Position numbers and translations under genes: made by a program
In this document: positions 12,701 to 27,700 of the stretch, piece after piece
Layout of the letters: each line of letters starts with the position of its first letter
Numbering within the stretch: position 1 is the first letter of the stretch
The notes under the pieces: model-generated
The model's input: only the letters and a program-made list of their open reading frames with translations
Databases searched by the model: none
What the model was told of the DNA's origin: nothing
Source of the DNA: Prochilodus magdalenae
Taxonomy: Eukaryota > Chordata > Actinopteri > Characiformes > Prochilodontidae
Length of the DNA: 64,000 nt
Direction: 5' to 3'
Assembly (NCBI GenBank): GCA_024036415.1
Contig: JAMWET010000814.1
Span: forward strand, 214,001 to 278,000

Positions 12701-15700
12701 TATATATATATAAAGAAGGAACAAAACTTGGTGGGTAGGTTTGACATTGTGAGACATGTAAATAATTAAATTATACTTAATACTTAGCCATACGTGTGAC
12801 GTAAGCCAAAAGTAATGCCCTCCATGAGTCATCATTGGCAGATGGCTGCACCATGCAGGCCTACATGTACGTAGACCATTACAACAACTGCCCTTAACTG
12901 ACCACATCAGCTTCGCCAAAAGTTGCAATGGTGCGATGCTAGAGTGTCAGCGGATCATCTTTAGTGGCAAATCCTGCTCAGTATCAGTCTAAATCTATCA
13001 TCATTTATTGCAATAAAATCGATATACAGTATATATATACACACGCATAACATGTTGGTTTTGGCGATCAGCTTCATCAACTTCATCATCATTACTGCTG
13101 ACCAGCATAACAGAATCGAAGCTAGAACTTAACGTAGTCTGGTTCTGCTGTTTTTATGAATGCAGAAGGTCTATTTGAATGCATTATATACAATATAAGC
13201 CCTTAAACTGACATATTACATCACCTTCACCTCCATTCTACTGGGACATCTACCAGAAGCTTAACACTACGATTATGAATCAGATGTATGAGTATAACTT
13301 CATACCAAAGTGATGTTTTCTCATTGCGATCCATTTTAAAGTTTAAAGTTTAAGTGTTGTATTTATGAAAAAACACCAATTATGGTCATATTCACTTAAA
13401 TTATAGCCACCAGAAAAATGCGTCATGCTCACAACAACAAAGTCTGCTGGTACCGGAGACGAAGGATGGTTAAAGATTTACACTGGCTGCAGTAGATGCC
13501 ACCATGCAAACTCTGACAGCTGCATAGTACACGTTCAGTAACCTAGTAGAATACATTCAAACACCCAAACGGTTCTTGTTAAACAGTGAGGACACAATGT
13601 CTTACACAATGTGTGCCCTGATTAGATTTGTTTTCCCTCTGAATGTTGCCCTCCAGACTCTGTTGTTGCTGCTAAGCATTTGTAAATGAATGTTTGCTCT
13701 GGGTTGGCCAGGTTCTCTGTAGCAATGTACTGAGAAATCTGATTGTCATAGAAGACGTTCCAATTTGCATGTCTGATATTTGCAGTGCCGATAAAGCTAC
13801 AGTATATGTTACTAAAGCTCTCTATGTCCACTGAAACCAGCTGAATCAAGTCGAGGGATGCTGAAAAAAGAGCTGGTAAACGCAGTGTAAGCTGATATAG
13901 CTATTGATTCCTCATGTTCAGTAAATGAGTATCAATCACTGTGTTTTTCTGTAGTGAGGGCAAAGCAGCCAAACTCACCCAGTATGAGCAGAAGGTCAAA
14001 GCTGCCAAGAAAGAGGAGAAGGAATTGTGTTACGTGAATCCACCGGATGGAGGATGGGGCTGGATGGTAGTTCTTCACTGCTTTCTGGTACGTGCTCACC
14101 ACTCACCATAGTACATGTTGAATATGCAGTTTTCCCTTTACTGCAAATGTATTCCATCAGCCGAGACCGCATGTTAGCTTCTATTACTTGTTAGCCAGCA
14201 CAGCCTTGTAGCTTATTACAAAGCTTGAGTGATGTCTTGGTTGACCAGGTTGATGTGGCCACACTGGGGTAAGGGGAGAATGGAGCACATTTGATTTTTC
14301 ACCAGCATGTAGCTTTAGCATATGATGCATTAACTACTTGTCTACAGATGTTTCCAATGAGCTTGAATAGGCAGTAGGGCAAATGTGATCTCACATACAG
14401 TGGGTCCGGGGGGAAGCTTACACACAGCAATTCAGATGTAAAAATGGGTAAACAAAGTGTGCCTACTATTGTACTATTGTATTGTGATACTGATATCACA
14501 CGTGGTATATGTCAAAAATAAAATATGAAATCAAACAATAGTAATAGATAAATATTCATTTAACTTTTTGTTGCCAATCACAACGGCATTTTTGTCTTTC
14601 TACTGTGCCCATAAAATAAACTCATTATCAAAGGAATAGCTGCACAAGCTGTTGCATCCAGAAGGAATCAGCTGACAGGAACGAAACTTGGGGGGTAGGT
14701 TTGACATCATGAGACATGCAAATGATATTTTGCATGTGATGCGCATGTGATGTAAGAAAGGACGGGCCTTATTGCTGTACCGTTAGCAGACGGTTCTGTG
14801 ACACACGGCTACATTCCCCACGTCAGCATCGCCAAAGACTGCTGCACTGGAATGTCAGCGGGTCATCGTTGGTGAGGATTCCTGCTTTTGTCTTATTGGA
14901 GATGTCCAGCGAATCCATTTGTGGAGGTACAGTGGTCAGGGCTAAAAGGCTTAGTGTCACTTATGGCAGGAACTATGAGAGAATTTTCAAGCTGCATGGG
15001 ACGGATTATCAAAGGACACCATTAGGAAAGTACGACGTCTGGCATGGATTATTAGCAAACAAGGCGGCCCGATGCCATACAGAGAGACACTACTTCTGTA
15101 TGTGTAGCTCAATAAATATTCCCCATATCAGACTAAATGTATCATCATGTATTTTTCCCAATAGCACTGTAGTCCCACACGTCCTTTGGGGTGCAATGTA
15201 GTTAATCTCATCTGCGTTATTAATATTTTAGCATTATTTTTCACCAATTAGGATAAACAGTAATAGTATGATCATTCAGAACAAAAAGGTAGGACTTTTA
15301 ATAACTAGACTCTTAGTAATGGCCAAAGTAAACAAATGACCGTAGTGCAGTAAGGAACAGAATGGATCAACTATCATTTTTTTCATTTTGGACTACAACA
15401 AAGCCACACAACAGAATCTGTTTTGACTTTAACCGCATCTGCAGTGTCACTGTTGAATAAGCAGAGTCCAAAACCCAAGACAGCCATGATTCATTAACAT
15501 TTACACTCCCAAAAGTTACACACAGCATTCGGCAACAGCTACAGAAATATGTGGAGCAGTCTTTCGGTCCAGGCCGTAAAGGCTGTCCGCACCTTTCATA
15601 TCCTTTCCATGGTTGATGCTCATCTTACAACAAGGCTGAAATTAGCTTCCTGCTTCTTGACTGAATGTGCTGATCCACCTTCAATGCTACAGCTTGTACA

Positions 15701-18700
15701 ACTGCGACCATGTACAAACAGTTCACCTACAGTTGCTGACAGTTCTCAGTTACTTTCAGTATTATAATCTTGGATCCTTTTTGTGTTTACGGCTGTCCGG
15801 GGTCCACCTGTGAAGGATGGGTTCCCCTTTTGAGTCCTCTTGAGGTTTCCTTCTCTTGATCTAATGAATGCTCATTGGGGGCTTGAACCCGGATTTTCAG
15901 TAAGGCTGCTTTGTGACAAGACTGTTGTAAGAAGTGCTATGCAAACAAATTTGACTTGACTTGACCATTTAAAGTGGAATGGAAAGCTGGCGAATAGCAA
16001 GCCAATGTCAATGTGCACAATCTTTAACAAGATCAGGCAGTTATGGCTATATTAGCTTCACAACCCCAACCTGTGAGCTGCAGCCATGGTGTGTGGATTT
16101 ATCGATTGATAGTAGTGAGCTTCAGTTCACCTGGTGTTGTTGTTGAGAGCAAAAGAAAGTAGCTTGTATAGATCACATTCGCTACTTTACAGCCTCAAGC
16201 AATGTTGGTGTAGCTAACTAAATAGTATGATGACCTAACTTGTTCACATTGAGCTCAGCTTGTATCTTTCTCAACATCTTGCTATTGTGTGTGCCATCGT
16301 GATGCCCTACTGTAAACTAGCCAACCAGAGCAGATCTTATCCCATTCTTCATGAGCTCAGCAAAAAAACTTTCGGACCAAATCATATGGCTGCAAACAGG
16401 CATGTAGAACGACCTGTTTTTTAATATCTGATCTGACAGCCCTGCCCTTTTTCAACACCTACGCACAAACCTCAATATACATCACGCAGTTTTTGTCCAG
16501 GGGCACAAGATCCGGTTCGCAGGCCTCTGCGCTATAGAAATACTAATACTGCCATTTATCACTGTGCTGTTTGCTGCCTATTAGGTGAACGTGTTGGTGA
16601 TGGGGACCTTAAAGAGTTTCGGGATTTTCTTCGTGGCACTGCAGGATGAGTTTGGCGGCTCGTCAGAGAGTATCAGCTGGATTGGCTCCATCATGTCCAG
16701 CCTCAGGCTGTCAGGAGGTACTCCTGGTGTTCTGATTAAGCTCAAAAGCTCAAGTGAATCCTAATTACAGTCTTTGTGTATGAAGGTGAAGCTAACTCCT
16801 GAAATGGCTTACCTAATGAAACACTTCTATATATGACCTCCCTGGTTTTATTCCTCAGGTCCTCTAGCCTCGGTGGCCTGTGCTAAACTGGGGAACCGAA
16901 TCACCTCCATCATGGGAGCTGTGCTGGTCAGCGCAGGCTTTCTTACCAGCATCTTTGCTACCAGTGTGATCTACCTGTACATCAGCATGGGGCTGGTGGT
17001 AGGTCAGTATTATGGTTTGGGCACCTTTACAAAAGTAGTGATGGGTATGTGATGAGTGTATTGAGGTCACAACAAAGGAAGCAGTGTAAATGGGCATGTA
17101 ACCCATTAGTTTAACAGTTACCACTTATTTCGAGGTGTAATATATTTATTTGTATTTGCTATAAAGTCATAAAATTGATTCACTCATTTTTGATCACTCC
17201 TCCCAGGTCTTGGCTTCGCGCTTTTGTATCAGGCCACGTCTGTTGTAACCGCGACATACTTCCGAAAGAGGTTGGCGACGGCGTACTCCATTGGCCGCTC
17301 TGGTATGGGTTTGACCTTTGCCCTTGCCCCCTTCACTCAGCTGCTTCTGGATCAGTATGCATGGCAAGGTAAGTATATTTCAGATGGATGGGAGCAGTTT
17401 ATTATGAGATGTGCTGTATGGCTATTCTCTGTACAGTAAGGATAAGTTCAGGACATGTACTAATGTATTAATGAACAATACGCAGTACTGAACTGCTCCA
17501 ACTGTCTTTGTGCAGGAGCTCTGTTGATTTTGGGTGGTCTAATGTTGAACCTGGTGGCCTCTGGAATGCTGCTGCGGCCAATCCATGTGCGACCTGCTGC
17601 CTCCTCTCCGCCGTCCTCGTCCAGCCTCCGCAAAGGACCGACTGGTTCTCTCAGAGGAACTAAAAAGGAACCTCTTCAGAACGGCCTAAACGTGACTATG
17701 GCTTTGTCTAACGGCACTGCAAAAACAGAACCCTCTCCTTCCCTTCATGCTGAAACACTGATCATAGAGAACCCCTCCCTTGGGCAGAAAAACCTTCAAG
17801 CTGTGGAACTAACTAGCTTGGTCCAGAATGGCGTAAATGGACTGGACAGTGGCCCAGTAAAAGTTTACCCAGAGAGTAATGGCAAGACTGCTGTGGATTC
17901 ATTACTACCTGAGAAGACTCCCCCGAAAAAAGCCAAAGTCTTGGACTTCTCACTCCTGAAGAACCCTTTCTTTTGTATCTATACCTGGTCGTTGGTCTTC
18001 AGCCAGCTAGCCTACTTCATCCCCTACTTCCACCTGTCAGCCAGAGCCAGGACTCTAGGAATTGACCCCATGGATGCATCCTTCATTATATCAGTGGCAG
18101 GTGAGTTTCAGAGGGACGGAATTCTGTTCTATGTTTGATGATTATATGTAACTTAGAGTCTCTGCTTTCTAAAACAGCATTTTGCACCATGTGTTTAATA
18201 TTTTAGGCATGACATTCGAACAGTTTTACATGTTTAGTAGATGTCGTAGGGAGAGAACGCCCTTCTGGACATTTTGGTGTTTTAATTAGGGGTGGAAGAA
18301 CCATCAGGACAGCATCTTATTACAATGGTGTGTCAATGTATAGACACCATTATTTTATTATTTAAATATAGAGTAAAGTTGGTTTTATGAAGGTACCGGT
18401 CAGTCTGTCTGAGATGAACAGACTAAAAACCTAATCTCATTAAATAAAGAAGGTGTTGGCTTCTTTTCAAAGTTTTTCAATTTGCATCTGAAAGAAAGGT
18501 CATAAATCGCAGTATCACAATATCGAAATATTTGTTTTCGCAGTACCTAAGCATAGTGATAATGTTGTATTGTGGGACCTTTGGTGATTCTCACCCCTAA
18601 TTTTAATCCATGACCTTTATTTCCTGAATTCTATATATATCGGGGGGAAAATAGCCTCGTTTTAATCGCTGCACGAAATTGTGTACTGAAACAGTCAAAA

Positions 18701-21700
18701 ACATATTACCGTTTCTTTGCTGTAGAGGATGTGTTGACTCATTTTAACATCCGATTGTTGCTTGTATTTGACTGTATGTCTTATTGCTGCAGATACAATG
18801 TTTTTTTTTACATACAATGTAAAGGGCAACATTTAAGGGCATCTTCAGTTGCCCAAAACTGAAAAACAAAAAAATGCAGAAACCAAAAATTATCCGACCA
18901 AAAATGAGTCCCCTGTAACTGTGATTTGCCGTGTACTGGACAAGTTTCTGGATGTAGGCCACATCAAAGTTCAGCCACTCTTGTATCTAAGAATTGCGCA
19001 GTTGGGCCAGATTTGGTGGATGCCTTTTCTGGAGTTTTACTGGTTGTTCTTCAGGAGGATTCAAATCTGGGGATTTAGCAGGCCAGTCCACATGTGTGAA
19101 TGCTCCCAGTCAGGCACAGCGCTGTGACTATGAGAATTGTTATATTGGAATACAAGGATAGTTGTTATGTCATGTTCCTCCGGAAGACGATGTACAAAAG
19201 GCAAAACCTGCTTGTCTAGCAGCTCAATGGGGGCAGTTCAAATTTACTGTCACCTCAACCAAAGGACTTCTATGTAATTAAAACACCCCAGTACATCCCA
19301 AAGGTGATTCATTTTTGGTAGATATAATTATAACTAGATATAATTTGTTTACATCAAAGGAACCAGTTCACAAATTGCTGCTCTGGTCTAAAAGGACAGC
19401 TAAGCAGTGTTGTTGTTGATTTGTGCTAACCTAAGCAAAGACGAAAAGAAAAGAGCAGACAAAGTTTGTGCACTGTCAGTTCTAGCAGAAAGTAATCAGG
19501 GGGCCAGAGTTGATCTTTGGGCTTGCACGTGCTTGTCCTTTGAGTTCCCGGCACAGACAGAGAGTTCCACAGAGAGAGGACCTGTACTTTGCTGTGACAT
19601 ATAGTAATGACCTGTTAAAAAGTAGATGCAAAAAAAAAAACTTGCTTCTGCACATTAATTATTTGTGAGCTGCTCAGAATCTGCAGGCTTATGTAATGAA
19701 TGTTCTTACATAAAAGCTGAACTTTACCCCAGTGGCCAGAGCTGCCGAGTTCAGAAGTGTCCTATTAATGAGGCCACACTATTCAGAATGAATGAATAAA
19801 TATTAATAGCCAAATGTACAAATTCAGCTTTCATTTGGGTTCAGTTATGTTTTTTTGGCTGTTTAAAACCTCTGTTTTATTTCCTGTCACATGAACACAC
19901 GTATCGCACAGAATATATCTAATACTGTTGTAATGTCCTGGCAGGAATTTCACATGTTATGGCCAAACATGTGCCATAGACAGTCATATTGTCAGATTCA
20001 AGGCCTAGAACACAGGCTGCAGCTTTTGCCTTTATAAGAGCTGGCAGGATACACTCCCTCATAAATATTTGAGGTGTGCTGGACGGGGTCGGCGGCAGAC
20101 TGGGCAAGGTTTAAACAGAAACTCACGAAAAGGCATCAAACATTGTCTTCATAATGTACAGTAAATACATGAGTTAAGGAGAAAACGTATATGAGGTTAG
20201 CATTTCAAATGAGAGATAAACATTTAACCTGTTACTGCACACCACTTAACGCAGAGTACAGCACAAGCATTTAACCTGTTACTGCACACCACCTAACGCA
20301 GAATACAGCACTAGCATTTAACCTAGGTTACTACACAGCACATAACACAGAGTACAGCACTAGAGTTTAAACTGTGTTACTGCACACCACGTAACACAGA
20401 GTACAGCACAAGCATTTAACCTGGGTTACTACACAGCACTTAGTGCAGAGTACAGCACAAGCATTTAACCTGGGTTACTGCACACCATGTAACACAGAGT
20501 ACAGCACTAGCGTTTAAACTGTGTTACTGCACACCATGTAACGCAGAGTACAGCACTAGCGTTTAAACTGTGTTACTGCACACCATGTAACGCAGAGTAC
20601 AGCACTAGCGTTTAAACTGTGTTACTGCACACCACGTAACGCAGAGTACAGGACTAGCATTTAACCTGTGTTACTGAACAGCACTTAACGTAAAATATAG
20701 CACTAGCATTTAACCTGTTACTGAACAACACTTAACGTAGAGTACAGCACTAGCATTTAACCTGGGTTACTACACAGCACGTAACTCAGAGTACAGTACT
20801 AGCATTTAACCTGTTATAGCACACCACGTAACGCAGAGTACAACACTAGCATTTAACCTGTGTTCCTGAACAGCACTTAACGCAGAATACAGGACTAGCA
20901 TTTAACCTGGGTTACTACACAGCACTTAGTGCAGAGTACAGCACTAGCATTTAACCTGTATTACTGAACAGCACTTAACGTAGAATACAGCACTAGCATT
21001 TAACCTGTGTTACTGAACAGCACTTAACGCAGAATACAGCACTAGCATTTAACCTGTGTTACTGAACAGTACTTAACGCAGAATACAGCACTAGCATTTA
21101 ACCTGTGTTACTGAACAGCACTTAATGCAGAATACAGCACTAGCATTTAACCTGTATTACTGAACAGCACTTAACGCAGAATACAACACTAGCATTTAAC
21201 CTGTGTTACTGAACAGCACTTAACGCAGAATACAACATTAGCATTTAACCTGGGTTACTGAACAGCACTTAACGCAGAATACAACATTAGCGTTTAAACT
21301 GGGTTACTGAACAGCACTTAACGCAGAATACAGCACTAGCATTTAACCTGTGTTACTGAACAGTACTTAACGCAGAATACAGCACTAGCATTTAACCTGT
21401 GTTACTGAACAGCACTTAACGCAGAATACAACACTAGCATTTAACCTGTGTTACTGAACAGCACTTAACGCAGAATACAACACTAGCATTTAACCTGTGT
21501 TACTGAACAGCACTTAACGCAGAATACAACATTAGCATTTAACCTGTATTACTGAACAGCACTTAACGCAGAATACAGCACTAGCCTGCTGTTTGAATGT
21601 CTGAAAGTGGGCTATGAGTCTTCTCATATAGACAGCATGTACTGCCCTTTCACAGAAGTGCAGTCCAGTGCAGCCCCTCCCTTTTCGATTCAGACCTCTT

Positions 21701-24700
21701 TTCATACAGGACAGCCCGGATCAGATCACGGGGTACAGCTCAGGCCCCAAAAGCAGCTCCTGACGGTGGGTCGCTCGCCGTTGCTGAACCAGGGGGAGTC
21801 GCTAAGCAACAGGCTGAGCGGCTGCCGTGGCGACAGCAGGGCTTCCCAATGCGGCGGCCAGCTCTAGAGTGGCTGACATTGTGCTGGGGTGCACTGAGGC
21901 AGCAGCAGTGCACAATAGCGGGGGACGAGAAGAGCCAAACACGTTTGTGTTTTTAATGAGTGGGCCGGGAAATTGGACATGCATTCGGGCCCGCTGTTCC
22001 CCAGTGTTTGCTCTTTGTCTCGCTTTGATGTAGTGGGGAACATTGCTTTTTTGTGGTCATTCAGAGAACTTCATAAAAGGCGTACAAACACCTGTCACAT
22101 GCCTCGTCACTGGACAGAGACACCGCAGAGCAGGGCCCGACCGCTGTCACATTCCATTAATATAATGGTTACTGTGAAAATGATGTTAACGAGAACCAAC
22201 ATATATACACATGTAGGTACCAATCAGATGTTAGACACTGCTACTCTTATTTCCATGGTGATACTTATGTTTAGCTCAATGCTTTACTGTAGAATAAAAG
22301 TTAAGACAGAAAGGTATAAAATAACACTCATTTAATTATACAGTCCACCTTAAAAAATCCAAAATGGAGCTTCACAATAAGATAAACCGGCTTCGTTAAT
22401 TTGCATAAAAATATATATTAGAGTTGACCATATAGCACAAATATACATCAAGAGTCTATGTGGTATATCAGGATTTGTATTGTTTCAGTTGGAGCTGTGA
22501 AGTGTGAGCCTGTAGAGTCTTTAAGATAAGCAACAACATCCATGTATTTGGGTGTGTCTAAACTTTTGACTGGTTCTGTATATATATGGCTTATCTAAGT
22601 TGCCAGTCACACACTGCTTGTCTTTATCGCAGAATGCCAGGATGTACAGCTACACCTGAACAAAAAACACCATCACAGTTAAATATACATACGTGGCAAT
22701 AACAGCCTGTTCAATACCATGGTATAAAGAAAGGGTCATTATATATGTATATATATATATATATCCCTTGGTTTTGAACAAGCCGTTATTGCCACTGTGC
22801 CTTTAAGCATGACATATGTATATAGTATATATGTATATAGTCTCTGTTATGACTGGATGCCGTGTATTGTGCCTCATTCAGTTCAATTCAAACTTTGTAG
22901 AGCTACAATTACTGTAGTCCATCTGTTTCTCTGCATACTCTGTAAGGCCCCCTTTACCCTGGTAGGTACCCCCACAGGACCCTCACAGTGCAGGTATTAT
23001 TATATAGGTGGTGGATCATTCTCAGCACTGCAGAGACACTGACGTGATGGTGGTGTGTTAGTGTGTGTGTTGTGCTGGTGTGAGTGGATCGGACACAGCA
23101 GAGCTGCTGGAGTGTTTAAACACATAAAGGACTGGAGATAGACCAACACAAACTGTACAGCAAGAGATGAGCTGTCTGTCTCTATTTACATCTACAAGAA
23201 ACTGAGTGTCTAATAGAGTGGACAGTGAGTGGACACAGTGTTTAAACACCCCAGCAGCCCTGCTGTGTCTGATCCACTCACACCAACACAACACACTAAC
23301 ACACCACCACCACGTCAGTGTCACTGCAGTACTGAGAATGATCCACCACCCACATAATACCTGCTCTGTGATGGACAATGAGTGTAGATACATTGAGGTG
23401 TACCTAATAATGTGCTGAGTGTCCAATCGGTGGTGACGTTTTCATGTGGGTTTAGAGGACTGGATGGCAGGCCGATAAAAGCAGGGGAAACGGGGGTCTT
23501 TTTTTCCCCCCTAAGCTTCGCTATTGAAGTCTATTGTGTGGCGCTTGACAGAAACAGCTGTGAGCCTCACTAGACCCACTGCGATTTAAACACACAAACA
23601 TCTCGCCAAACATCTCTGTACTCGAGTGGGGACGCACCGGGAGACTGCCTCTGGTGACGCGCCAAGGACACATAAACATTGACCAGCTGTTTCGCCTCAT
23701 GTCTGACCACTGCTAAGAACCCCACAGGGCGCGCTGTAATACTGCCACTGCATTCAGAATAGCTCTAATGTTTCAGGGTTGACCTCAGTGACTCGCCTCG
23801 TCAGTAATGTAGAGCATGTACACGCCTGTATTTGCATGAGGCTTTTGACTGCATTTGGCACAGCTCGTTTTCCCATTCCGCAGACTTCCAATTAATTACT
23901 GGTGTCAGGTTCAAAGAAGTATTTTGTAGTCCTTTATTTAACCCCTTAAACTCTCGGTAATGCAGATGTGGGTCCGTGATTCAATTCCTCTGCCTCCCAG
24001 CTACATAGTCATTCACAAGTATTCAGTATGCCCTTCAAAATAATGGTGGTTCTAGGAAAACGGCAATGTGTGACGACCTTAAAGCACCACGGAAGTCATA
24101 AATTCCAGCACAAAAACACCATTTATATGAACAACACATGGTTATATATTGGTATGCATTATTGTTATGTCCATGAAATGGCTAAAACTGAAATAAGAGC
24201 ATCCCTAATCCAGATCTCTGTGGACTTTGCATGTTCTCTGGTCCATTTCCACAAAGACCTGCAGTCAGGTGAATCGGAGATGCTAAATTGCCCCCTAAGT
24301 GTGAGTGAATGTGCATGTCTGTGTGTCCACCCTTCCAACCAATGAGTGCTGGGAGATGAGAGTTAGGTATAGTTACAGAATATAGTTTATATGGATATAT
24401 GGATATAGATAGTCAGTTCATCCATTGGTTAACAGACATACGCTATTATGCTTGATGAGACCGTTATGAACAGAATGGTGCAGAGACATACGCCTAAGGT
24501 CTTATCATCATGCTGTATTAGCAAGTATACAGCTGCGCATGCGACACCCATAAATGTTTTCGCTGTTGATCCTGCATTGATCCGTGCAGCCATGCTGCCT
24601 CTGACCTTTTCCTAAACCGATCAATAGCCCAGTGCAGCTCAGGCCGCTGAACCGCTGTGGAATTCCTACAGTTAGCATTTGTGCAGGCAATCAGACCCCC

Positions 24701-27700
24701 AGCCACTGACATCAAAGAGCAGAGAATTAACCCTCTTAGACGCTGCCGGGGGGTTAGCCTCAGATTGTCCTCGCCTTCTTTCTTTTCTGCATGTTTTGCA
24801 TAAACAGCTTGCTATACCTACAGGCCTCATGTGTGCAGGCATATGTTAAACACATTGCTGTGCTGGATGGTGATTGGCTGGTTTTAGAGATGTCGAGACC
24901 TGAGCTTGTTGTCAGTAGCGCTGGGTGCTGGGTTGATTGATGGCCTACAGGGTCATGGAGCCAGTGGTCCAGGTGAAGAGCCCATGCAGATGTTAGGCAC
25001 TTACTCCTACCTTTAGTCTTCAGCGGTAGCTTTCTCGTCTGCACACTGGGTACAAAGTGGCACTCTTTCACAACCACACAGTGGTCACTCACCGCCGGGG
25101 GCTATTGATTGATGTCCTGAGTGCCTTTGACACTACAGTACAGTACCGTGCCCTTCCTCTATTCATTATCATGCATGTATTTCCTTTTGAAAATGACTGT
25201 TAAGTACTAGTGTTCGTATTTCAGGAGGGTGTTTATGAGATTAGATGTAGATGCTTTGACACATTGTAAACCCCTGGTCATTGCTAACTCAGATTAGATC
25301 ATTTGGGTCTAGTTCCTGGCCCAGCTCTCGGGTCCCTGCTCGCTGCTGATTAGATGACCCTTTGCACAGATGTAAAGTATGTCAGTGTGTAATGGCTGAC
25401 CTCTTCTCTCTTGCAGGCATAACCGAAACGATGGCTCAGCTGGCGTCTGGCTGGGTGGCAGACAAGAACCTGGTGCATAAATACCACTATCATAAGGCCT
25501 ATCTGATCCTGTGTGGCGTAGTGAACCTGCTGTCCCCCCTCGCCACCTCCTACATCCTGCTGATGGTGTATGCAGTCTTTTTTGCCGTCTTCTGTGGAGG
25601 CTACATGGCTCTGCTGCTGCCTGTCCTGGTGAGTACGGGACTAAGACACAGAGAGAGGACACACAGTGATGTCAGAGTTTTGTATAATCTATAATGGCAC
25701 ATTCTAGGGGCTGTAAACTCATGAAGCCACAAATTTCAGAGTGTACCAACAGGAGGCTGCGTGTGAATGGCTAAGTTGGAAACACAAGTAGTAAACTCAG
25801 GCAAGCTGCGTGTTACTTGAGTTTACGGGTTATGGTTAGTCATTACCAGACCGGATGTTCTCTAATACCAATGTAAACACACTCAGACGGAGCTTGAAAA
25901 CACTGTACAAAGTTAAAGGCAAGTATGTCAACAAATCTCGATGATCTGTATCATAATGTGAATAAATTATACATTTCAACATTTCATATCTATAATGAAT
26001 AGGCGGTGTAACGGTTGATTACGTGCGCTTAACTACTGCGCATGCGCGCTGAGCTGTAGCTCTCTGCGCGGGACGAAGGAGCTAGTTGTAGCCTAGCCTC
26101 CCGTCTGATGCAGCTGCTTCTAAGTTACTCCGGACAGTAATGGTGAGATTTCTGGTTACTTGGGCCAATAAACACCACTTCTACCCCGCATGGAGTGTAG
26201 AGAGTCCCGGGACCAGTGCCTTTTTCCGTGATTGGCTCCTTCACCGCACCTTTTCACCCTTACAGCAGACACTGTCAGTACGCAAACAACAGCACCTAAT
26301 TCGTCACTGTCATAACAAAACTTCCTTTTTCCTATTTCCGCAGTGTTAGCTTTTCGTCTGAGGAAAAAATATTACTTTTAATTAATAAACTCAATATTTC
26401 TTTCAATTTGAAAACATACTGTTGGTTCATTCATCATGAAATGTTATGCAGTGTAAAGGGCAACTAGTGTTACCAAAACTTAAGCTGTTTAAAATTATCA
26501 TCATAATAATAATGAGTTACAACAAGCAGCAGGTGATATTATTCAGCCATCACTTTTTTCTTTACAATAAAAAATTATGCAAAAAAACATTTTATTTATT
26601 TTTATTATGACATAAGTGGGAGGCGGTAAGACAAACAAACCTATCCCAATACTTGGGCCACATATATACATAGTGCCTTATTTAAAAACAGCCATCAACC
26701 TGCCTTCGGTCAACTGATCATATCATATCGACAGTATAATCAAACCGAGCGTGATAACCATATAAAGCCCGGCTCAATATCCCGCATAATATCCCAGTAA
26801 ATTCTTTTTTCTAGATAGCATATTGAAATAAACACTAAGACACTAGATTTTTTATTATGCAAATTGTGTGCATATTTAATTAGGTAATGTCTTATTTGTG
26901 TCTCTAAATGTCATTTCTGTACGTGTATATACATATATGAAATAAGGAATGAGGAATATCGGTAATCGGCTGTCAAAGATTTCCTGCAGTATCTGTTGTC
27001 ATTAAAAAGATAACTTGTTCACCAGTAGTGTCTCGCCGTAAGGCTCCAGCCATACAGAAAGCACTGCAGTGCATCGTTCTGGGAAACGCTCGTTTTTCTT
27101 TTCACTCTGCTCCAGTATTGATGAGGATAATGCTCCACAAAGCCCGCACATCTCATTAAGGGATCTGTGGTTTTCAATGTACTGGACATGTGCTTTTGCT
27201 ATTAGTGCTTAGGTTGAGGTGCTGTTTTCAGCTGCTCAGACTCTGCGCTGTGTCCAGGGTTTAAATGTGGTGTAAATTGAGAGGGCTGTCTTGCTAGAGT
27301 CCAGCGCTCAGGGCAGCTGTGGTAGCGGTTGGCTGCCGTTTGCTCACTTCTCTGGATGGGTCGTATTTTGCCTTTCAAGTATTTTTACAACCACTTCAAA
27401 CCGATTCCCACAGTGTAAGGCAGCCTGGGCACTCTGATGATGGGGTCCACATGATGAATGTCAGTCAGGCTTTGATGTTATGCAAGTTTTGAAAAAGCAG
27501 CACACCTGAATGCAGAACAATCTGTCATTAGAGATAATTAGGCCCAGTTGGTAAGTGCAGTATCTTCACCTGAAGATTCCTTAGTGCTCCTGGTCGCTTG
27601 TCCTGGCGTTGGCATAGGGAAGAGTGAACGTTGACAGAAGATGAGACTAAAGCATACTACAATGTTGTGAAAGTACAAGAATTCTGGGAGATCTTATCTA

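Noticed and set aside
18849..19127. Plus-strand ORF with transposon-like flanks
   Set aside because: No transposase motif; looks like repeat-derived intron sequence, but I could not define element ends.
22797..23426. ORFs on both strands with similar peptides
   Set aside because: Mirror-image frames of a foldback element.
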